Shown here in pieces: positions 1 to 4,928 of a DNA stretch of 6,427 nucleotides. A model generated the notes under the pieces. That model had not been told where the DNA came from. It saw only the letters and a program-made list of their open reading frames with translations, and ran no database searches. The stretch is from contig NZ_CAMLRU010000152.1 in NCBI RefSeq assembly GCF_946482535.1, positions 1 through 6,427 of the forward strand, written 5' to 3'. The stretch comes from an uncultured Flavobacterium sp. (GTDB lineage: Bacteria; Bacteroidota; Bacteroidia; Flavobacteriales; Flavobacteriaceae). How positions within the stretch are numbered: position 1 is the stretch's first letter; each line of letters opens with the position of its first letter. The position numbers and the translations under genes were made by a program.

Positions 1-1
1 A

Positions 2-1465
2 AAAAGATGGGAAGCCTTTGTCCCGGTTTATAATGCTATAGTTTTAATGCGAATGATAGGCAGACCAACACTTTGGACCTTACTCCTATTCATTCCTATC
101 ATCAACCTGATTATGTTTCCGGTGATTTGGGTAGAAACCTTGAGAAGTTTTGGTCGAAAATCTTCGGCTGATACCTGGTTGGGAATTTTTACTTTTGGAT
201 TCTACATTTACTATATCAATTACACCCAAGAGGTAAATTATATAGCCGACAGAAGCTTGGTATCAACTACAAAAACGGGTGATACCATCAGTTCTATTCT
301 TTTTGCGATTGTAGTGGCTACTTTAGTACACACTTATGTGATGCAACCTTTCCAAATTCCGACTTCTTCCCTAGAAAAATCATTGCTAATCGGTGATTTT
401 TTGTTTGTGAGTAAATTTCATTACGGCGCTAGAACTCCTATGACCGCTGTGGCAGCACCCATGGTTCATGATACCTTGCCTATAGTGAGAACAAAGTCTT
501 ATTTGAGTTGGCCTCAATTACCTTACTTCAGATTTCCGGGCTTTGAAAAAATTGAAAAAAATGATATAGTAGTGTTCAACTGGCCGGCTGATACCGTTTA
601 CAAATTTTTTGACACTTCCGGCAGAAGCATTGTAAAACCTACCGACAAAAAATCAAACTATGTAAAACGTTGCCAAGGAACACCCGGTGACAATTTGCAA
701 ATCAAAAACGGAGTAGTTTACATCAATGGTAAAGAATTGGTTTTACCCGAAAGAGCTAAGCCGCAACACGCCTATTACATGACTTATGACTTAAACACGC
801 CAATAGAGTTTGATTATGTTTTAAAAGAAGTAGGGGCAACAGACGGCGCCAGATATAAGAATGAGGCCAGAGATACAATTTTTATCAAAGCCTTAACTGA
901 GGAAGCGGCCACCACTTTAAGAAAAGTTCCGGGAATAAAATCGGTGACTAAAATTGTGAACCAATTACCGGAAGGTAACATCTTCAGTCATAATCCTACT
1001 TGGAATTCCGATAATATGGGGCCTATTTACATTCCTGAAGCCGGAAAAACAGTTCCGTTAAACAAAGAAAATCTTGCTTTGTACAAAAGATTAATCACCG
1101 TTTACGAAAATCACAATTTAAAAACAGTTGGTAACGATATTTATATCGATGACAAGAAGGTTACTTCTTATACCTTCCAACAAAACTATTATTGGATGAT
1201 GGGAGACAACCGTCATAACTCTGAGGACAGCCGTTTTTGGGGATTTGTACCCGAAGACCATATCGTAGGCAAACCGGTATTCATTTGGATGAGCATAGAC
1301 GGTATGAATGAAGGCATCACCAATTGGCGTATTCGTTGGGACAGACTGTTTACCACCGTTAACGGAGAAGGACAACCACAATCCTATTTCAAATATTTCT
1401 TGGGCTTAATTGCGCTATATGTAGTTGGTGATTATTTAATGAAGAAAAGAGAAGCTAAAGCCTAG
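2..1465 (+). CDS. lepB: Signal peptidase I, long Bacteroidota form (5' partial)
   Basis: Membrane-bound leader peptidase that removes signal peptides from exported proteins, with its active site on the periplasmic side. The frame is open to the left edge, so the start lies outside. The ATG at 47 is internal, because the 15 codons before it continue a DUF5684-like segment (WEAFVPVYN). Counting from that Met, hydrophobic segments lie at about 8-30, 43-58 and 82-98. Box B follows (IPTSSLEKS), with nucleophile Ser108. Box D is YVKRCQGTPGD, with general base Lys207, and box E is GDNRHNSEDSR at 386-396. Between boxes D and E is an insertion of about 150 residues, much longer than in typical SPase I. 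A last hydrophobic stretch at about 449-463 precedes a basic tail (KKREAKA). The 487 visible codons are probably most of the gene. WbqC lies 84 bases downstream. The family call is very secure; the N-terminal module is an inference from sequence resemblance. Confidence 0.95.
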   Translation, partial: KRWEAFVPVYNAIVLMRMIGRPTLWTLLLFIPIINLIMFPVIWVETLRSFGRKSSADTWLGIFTFGFYIYYINYTQEVNYIADRSLVSTTKTGDTISSILFAIVVATLVHTYVMQPFQIPTSSLEKSLLIGDFLFVSKFHYGARTPMTAVAAPMVHDTLPIVRTKSYLSWPQLPYFRFPGFEKIEKNDIVVFNWPADTVYKFFDTSGRSIVKPTDKKSNYVKRCQGTPGDNLQIKNGVVYINGKELVLPERAKPQHAYYMTYDLNTPIEFDYVLKEVGATDGARYKNEARDTIFIKALTEEAATTLRKVPGIKSVTKIVNQLPEGNIFSHNPTWNSDNMGPIYIPEAGKTVPLNKENLALYKRLITVYENHNLKTVGNDIYIDDKKVTSYTFQQNYYWMMGDNRHNSEDSRFWGFVPEDHIVGKPVFIWMSIDGMNEGITNWRIRWDRLFTTVNGEGQPQSYFKYFLGLIALYVVGDYLMKKREAKA

Positions 1466-1482
1466 TTTAAAGATTTAAAATG

Positions 1483-1537
1483 GTTTAAAGTTGTTTTTGT
1501 AATGCACTTTATTAAACTATTTTAAACAACCTTAAAC
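1483..1537 (+). repeat. Imperfect inverted repeat in the lepB-WbqC spacer
   Basis: Arms at 1483-1496 (GTTTAAAGTTGTTT) and 1524-1537 (AAACAACCTTAAAC) pair over 13 of 14 positions, with one A-C mismatch and a 27-base loop. The spacer (1466-1549) also holds repeated TTTAAA or CTTAAA units outside the arms. The stem is AT-rich and is followed by TTTC rather than a long T run, so it may be a weak terminator or attenuator, a protein-binding palindrome, or chance in AT-rich DNA. A very weak Bacteroidota-type promoter could lie within it: TTTTTG at 1494-1499, then TATTTTAA at 1518-1525 after 18 bases. That matches only 4 of the 6 fixed bases of TAnnTTTG. Confidence 0.3.
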
Positions 1538-1549
1538 TTTCAAACTTAA

Positions 1550-2170
1550 ATGAACAACATCCTCATCCATCCCGGCTATTTCCCCTCTATCAGTCATTTT
1601 GTGGCGATTGCTCAAAGTGATTTGGTAACTTTTGAAATGGATGACAATTTCCAAAAGCAAACCAACCGTAACCGAATGTATATTTACAGTCCAAATGGTA
1701 TTCAGTTGCTTAACATTCCTATAAAACACACCAAAACGGCGCATCAAAAAACCAGAGATGTTCGTTTAGAAACTGCTTTTGATTGGCAGAAACAGCATTT
1801 TAAATCGCTCGATGCTGCGTATAGAAGCTCGCCTTTCTTTGAGTATTTTGAAGACGATATTCGTCCGATATTCGAAAAGAAACACGAATTTTTAATGGAT
1901 TTGAATCTGGAAAGTATGTCGATTGTTTCCAACTGTCTCGGATTGGAATTTGATTACAACGAAACGGAAGAATATTTCCATGTAGTTACCGATAAAATCG
2001 ATTTCAGAAATTTAATTAACGGTAAAAAAGACACTGCCATTTTTGAACCTTACACCCAAGTTTTCGGAGAGAAACACGGTTATTTAAACAATTTAAGCAT
2101 CTTGGATTTGTTGTTCAATGAAGGACGTCATGCTTTAGAGTATTTGAAAAAACAATCTCTTACTCTGTAA
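1550..2170 (+). CDS. WbqC-like family protein, function unknown
   Basis: A soluble protein of 206 residues with no signal peptide or membrane segment. It shows the WbqC family pattern. An N-terminal strand runs into HPGYFPSISHF (residues 7-17, where the family usually has QPxYFP). Then come an acidic D/E-D patch with NFQKQTNRNR (about 33-42), a hydrophobic NIPIKHT strand (56-62), a Trp in FDWQKQHFKSLDAAYRSSPFF (78-98), and a C-terminal SILDLLFNEG motif (about 183-192) typical of the family end. The biochemical role of WbqC proteins is not established; the name comes from O-antigen gene clusters, but nothing here is an O-antigen locus. The ATG at 1550 places the conserved strand at the very N-terminus as expected, and A-rich sequence rather than a Shine-Dalgarno precedes it. 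It may be cotranscribed with lepB. Its 3' end overlaps the opposite-strand EEP gene by 11 bases. Confidence 0.88.
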   Translation: MNNILIHPGYFPSISHFVAIAQSDLVTFEMDDNFQKQTNRNRMYIYSPNGIQLLNIPIKHTKTAHQKTRDVRLETAFDWQKQHFKSLDAAYRSSPFFEYFEDDIRPIFEKKHEFLMDLNLESMSIVSNCLGLEFDYNETEEYFHVVTDKIDFRNLINGKKDTAIFEPYTQVFGEKHGYLNNLSILDLLFNEGRHALEYLKKQSLTL

Positions 2171-2174
2171 AAGA
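2147..2174 (-). terminator. Candidate weak intrinsic terminator at the convergent junction
   Basis: An imperfect hairpin at 2156-2174 has 7 paired positions out of 8, a mismatch at 2159/2171 and a 3-base loop at 2164-2166. It spans both stop codons. Read on the - strand it is followed almost at once by TTGTTTTTT (2155-2147), the layout of an intrinsic terminator for the mutL-to-EEP transcript. The T-tract lies inside the end of the WbqC gene. On the + strand there is no T-tract after the stem, so it would serve only the - strand. The stem has just two G-C pairs, and part of the symmetry comes simply from two facing TAA stops, so confidence is low. Confidence 0.28.
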
Positions 2175-3209
2175 AAGTCTCGCCATCACCGGAAAATGAT
2201 CAGAGTTTTCAAATTTGGAAAAACTTTTAAAACTCTTAACCTTCATTTTTTTGTTAGCAAAAATATAATCGATTCGTGCCGGATAATACTTGAATTTATA
2301 GGTTTGTCCGAAACCGTTTCCGGCTTCTTCAAAGCAATCATTTAAATCGCCCTTAATATTTCGGTAGATATAAGAAAACGCGCTGTTATTCATATCTCCG
2401 CAAATGATGACCGGAAATTTACATTCCTTTTTATGACTGACTAAAACCGCTGCTTGTTGCTCTTGTTTTTTAAAAGCATCTCTGATACGCCCGAAAACTT
2501 GTTGGGATTTGTTTTGGTTAATGGCATCTACATGTTCTTCAATTTCATTAACATCGGGCGATATTTTAATCGATTGTAAATGGATATTGTATACGCGAAT
2601 GGTGTCTTTCCCTTTTTTGATATCGGCATAAATGATGTTATTTCCGGCTTCGGGAATTTTGAAATCACCTTGGTTAAATATGGGGAATTTTGAGAAAATA
2701 GCCTGTCCGGTTTTGATTTTTTTGCCTTCCATAAAAACCGCTTTGTATTTGTAAACTCTCAAATCTACTTTGGCATTTTCAGAATATTCCTGAATGCACA
2801 ATATATCCGGATTTTGGTCGTTAATAAAAGATAAGATAGTATCGCCTACATGGTCATTCGGAAGCCAATCAAATAAGTTGAACAAGCGCACATTATAGCT
2901 CATTACCGTAAAATCTTTTTCTTCTTCGGGCAAGTCATTGGAAGAAAATTTATAAAACTTATTGATAAAAGTAATGCCCAGCAGTAAAACCAAACCGGAA
3001 AGTATTACTTGTCGCTTGAGTTGTATCAACCAATACACAAAAAACAAGGCATTCAAAATCAGGAACAGCGGTAAAATTAAGGTTAATACCGAAAGTAACG
3101 GAAATAATTTCGGAGCCAAAAAAGGCAAAACATAAGCGATAAAGGTCAATATAGTCAACACTATATTAAACCCGAAAACCACTTTGTTAAACCACGATAG
3201 CTTTTTCAA
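2160..3209 (-). CDS. Membrane-anchored endonuclease/exonuclease/phosphatase (EEP) family hydrolase
   Basis: A 349-residue protein. Three hydrophobic segments (about 9-33, 37-62, 68-84) lead into an EEP (DNase I/sphingomyelinase/inositol-phosphatase fold) domain from about 99 to the end. The catalytic set is complete: Asn106 in MSYNVR, Glu141 in CIQE, His210 in YNIHLQS, Asp272 and Asn274 in CGDMNN, Asp314 in RIDYIF, and Asp337-His338 in SDHFPV. Members cleave phosphodiester or phosphoester bonds with Mg; the substrate cannot be read from sequence. Lysines at the N-terminus and Lys-Arg between segments 2 and 3 suggest N-in topology with the catalytic domain outside the inner membrane (inference). 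The start is TTG at 3209: an in-frame TAA lies only five codons upstream and the first in-frame ATG is Met103, inside the catalytic domain. It lies 69 bases after the DUF6576-type rhomboid gene and is probably the last gene of the mutL transcript, though a separate promoter is possible. Confidence 0.9.
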   Translation of the reverse strand: MKKLSWFNKVVFGFNIVLTILTFIAYVLPFLAPKLFPLLSVLTLILPLFLILNALFFVYWLIQLKRQVILSGLVLLLGITFINKFYKFSSNDLPEEEKDFTVMSYNVRLFNLFDWLPNDHVGDTILSFINDQNPDILCIQEYSENAKVDLRVYKYKAVFMEGKKIKTGQAIFSKFPIFNQGDFKIPEAGNNIIYADIKKGKDTIRVYNIHLQSIKISPDVNEIEEHVDAINQNKSQQVFGRIRDAFKKQEQQAAVLVSHKKECKFPVIICGDMNNSAFSYIYRNIKGDLNDCFEEAGNGFGQTYKFKYYPARIDYIFANKKMKVKSFKSFSKFENSDHFPVMARLSFTE

Positions 3210-3278
3210 AAAAACTCCAATTTAAAATTTCCAAATCCCAACCGAGAAATGTATAAAACAAATATGCAAAGAATAAAA

Positions 3279-4148
3279 CTATTTCCCCGCTTTGAACAGA
3301 AATTCTTTCTCTTCGGCAGTCAGACTGTCATACCCTGATTGACTGATCTTATCTAAAATCTCATCAATTTGTTGTTGGGTTTTATCCTTAATTACAATTT
3401 TACTCTCCGCTTTTTTATCCGTAGGTTTTTTTGGGGTAACGTGAACTTTTTTAAAAGGTGATTTTTTCTTAGGGCTGAATAAATTTGCAAAAAAATCAAT
3501 TATCGCATTGACGGGTTTGCTTAAATCGGTGCCTTTTTGTAATAATTTGATATAAATATAACCAAAAAAAGCGCCGCTAAAATGGGCAATATGTCCGCCC
3601 GTATTGGCCAAACCTATCTGCAATAAAAAAAGCAACAAAGTAACACCGGTTATATGCCACAGCTTAACATATCCTATCAAAGGAATACGCAAATCCATTA
3701 AAGGTTGGTAAGTTGTGGTAGCCACCAAAATGGCAATAATGGCAGCTGAAGCGCCTACCAAAGCGCCATTTTCTTCTAAGAAATAAAAAGCCGCTATAAA
3801 AACAACTGCCGAAAAAATTGCACTCAAAAAATACAGCCCAAGATATTGCTTTTGGGTGAAAAACGTGAGAAACAAACGGCTGGCAAAATGCAACACCATC
3901 ATGTTAAAAAACAAATGCCAAAATCCGTAGTGAAAAAAAGCATAAGTGAGCACCGTCCACGGACGTGTCAACATCACACCAAAATCAGAGGAAACGGCCA
4001 ACCAATTGGGATACTCAAAAACACCGACTCTAAATTGGTAAAAGAACGGAATAGACAACAGAAAAAGACCCACATTCCAATAAATCATTTTATTGGCTAT
4101 ACCGCCTATTTTGTATTGAAATTTTATGTCCTCAATAATACTGCTCAT
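3279..4148 (-). CDS. Rhomboid intramembrane serine protease with C-terminal DUF6576-like tail
   Basis: A 289-residue polytopic protein that should cleave transmembrane or near-membrane substrates within the lipid bilayer. Six hydrophobic segments fit about 21-38, 67-90, 102-122, 129-147, 163-182 and 185-204. Rhomboid signatures are present: HLFFN (His78, Asn82, oxyanion side) at segment 2, GASA with nucleophile Ser134 in segment 4, and AHFSGAFFG with the dyad His189 in segment 6. After the membrane core comes a basic, probably disordered linker (about 225-250, many Lys). A conserved tail follows at about 259-288 (IDEILDKISQSGYDSLTAEE and on), resembling the DUF6576 domain found behind Bacteroidota rhomboids. 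With N-in, six-segment topology the tail is cytoplasmic. The ATG start is 3 bases after the stop of the preceding rhomboid gene, so the two are cotranscribed and probably translationally coupled. The natural substrate is unknown. Confidence 0.93.
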   Translation of the reverse strand: MSSIIEDIKFQYKIGGIANKMIYWNVGLFLLSIPFFYQFRVGVFEYPNWLAVSSDFGVMLTRPWTVLTYAFFHYGFWHLFFNMMVLHFASRLFLTFFTQKQYLGLYFLSAIFSAVVFIAAFYFLEENGALVGASAAIIAILVATTTYQPLMDLRIPLIGYVKLWHITGVTLLLFLLQIGLANTGGHIAHFSGAFFGYIYIKLLQKGTDLSKPVNAIIDFFANLFSPKKKSPFKKVHVTPKKPTDKKAESKIVIKDKTQQQIDEILDKISQSGYDSLTAEEKEFLFKAGK

Positions 4149-4151
4149 GGT

Positions 4152-4928
4152 TTAATTCCAACGATTTTTGTTAAACTGATTTTTTTTCCAATACCACATC
4201 ATTAAAAAGCCGGTAATCGCGCCGCCTATGTGAGCAAAGTGCGCAATTCCCGTTCCGCCGCTCCCAAAAATTGAGCTTCCTTTAAAACCTAAAAACAAAT
4301 CCAAAGCAATCAAACCGGGTACAAAGTATTTGGCTTTGATGGGAATAGGAATAAACATAAAACCCAATTCAGCCATTGGAAACATAAAAGCAAAGGCGGT
4401 TAACAACCCGTAAATAGCACCTGAAGCTCCTAAAGAAGAGGTGTTAAATGAAAAAAACAACTGCTCTATAGTAGATAAAGGCACTAAGTCTTTAATACTG
4501 TTGTAATCACCGCTAGTCAAAAAAGTATTTATTTGCGCCTGTGAAATATTTGCTTCTTTAAAGATTTCTAAAGCTTGATGGTATTGAAAATAATTAAATC
4601 CGGTGTGCAACAAAGCAGCACCCAAACCACATGAGATATAAAAGAAGATGAACTTTTTGGCACCCCAAAAATGCTCCAAAGCACTTCCGAAAGAAACCAG
4701 CGCCAACATATTAAAAACAAGATGCATAATTGCCGCAGCACTTGGCTGATTATAAATCGGAGCATGCATGAACATGGCCGTTATGGGCTGCCAAATTCTG
4801 AAACTTGGGTTTTCAGGATAGTACTCTGATAGTAATTGGTAGGCCAAATCACCAACATAATTAGACCCAATGTAAAATATAATATTGATAATCAGTAACT
4901 GCTTAACAGTCTCGGTCATTCGCATCAT
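4152..4928 (-). CDS. Rhomboid intramembrane serine protease with enlarged L3 loop
   Basis: A 258-residue polytopic protein of the rhomboid family. The catalytic features are intact: HLVFN (His69, Asn73), the GSALEHFWG stretch before segment 3 that is typical of bacterial rhomboids, GASG with nucleophile Ser169, and AHIGGAITG with dyad His233. Hydrophobic segments fit about 9-25, 64-83, 91-111, 166-187, 200-214 and 228-247. Between segments 3 and 4 lies a mostly polar insert of about 50 residues (112-163). By analogy with GlpG this is loop L3 on the periplasmic side, over the active site. Unlike its downstream neighbour it has no cytoplasmic tail domain, only a short basic end. The ATG at 4928 shares ATGA with the mutL stop. 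A second ATG follows directly and another is at codon 4, so the exact start could shift by one to three residues. The gene is the second of the - strand block; the substrate is unknown. Confidence 0.93.
   Translation of the reverse strand: MMRMTETVKQLLIINIIFYIGSNYVGDLAYQLLSEYYPENPSFRIWQPITAMFMHAPIYNQPSAAAIMHLVFNMLALVSFGSALEHFWGAKKFIFFYISCGLGAALLHTGFNYFQYHQALEIFKEANISQAQINTFLTSGDYNSIKDLVPLSTIEQLFFSFNTSSLGASGAIYGLLTAFAFMFPMAELGFMFIPIPIKAKYFVPGLIALDLFLGFKGSSIFGSGGTGIAHFAHIGGAITGFLMMWYWKKNQFNKNRWN
4925..4928 (-). promoter_or_regulatory. ATGA stop/start overlap between mutL and rhomboid gene
   Basis: Read on the - strand, the mutL TGA stop (4927-4925) overlaps the rhomboid ATG (4928-4926) as ATGA. 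No Shine-Dalgarno precedes it, as is usual in Bacteroidota. Terminating ribosomes probably re-initiate here, tying rhomboid translation to mutL translation. The overlap is seen directly; the coupling is inferred. Confidence 0.7.

Noticed and set aside
1118..1381. - strand open frame of 87 codons inside lepB
   Set aside because: It lies entirely antisense to strong signal peptidase box E sequence and resembles no family.
47..1465. ATG at 47 as the lepB start
   Set aside because: The frame is open to the left edge and the 15 preceding codons carry a family-like membrane motif, so the start lies outside the window.
1532..1932. Two - strand open frames (1532-1747, 1744-1932) inside the WbqC gene
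   Set aside because: Antisense to conserved WbqC coding sequence, with unnatural composition and no recognisable motif.
3210..3278. Promoter for the EEP gene in the 69-base gap
   Set aside because: On the - strand CATATTTG (3266-3259) and TACATTTC (3253-3246) each nearly match TAnnTTTG. The first has no -33 TTG at a proper distance, and the second sits only 13 bases from the TTTG before it.
3846..4205. + strand open frame of 119 codons across the two rhomboid genes
   Set aside because: Antisense to rhomboid core motifs. The Lys/His/Gln-rich product is typical of a shadow frame.
4568..4765. - strand open frame of 65 codons in another frame of the mutL-adjacent rhomboid gene
   Set aside because: Out of frame with the intact rhomboid gene, and its hydrophobicity derives from the overlapped membrane codons.
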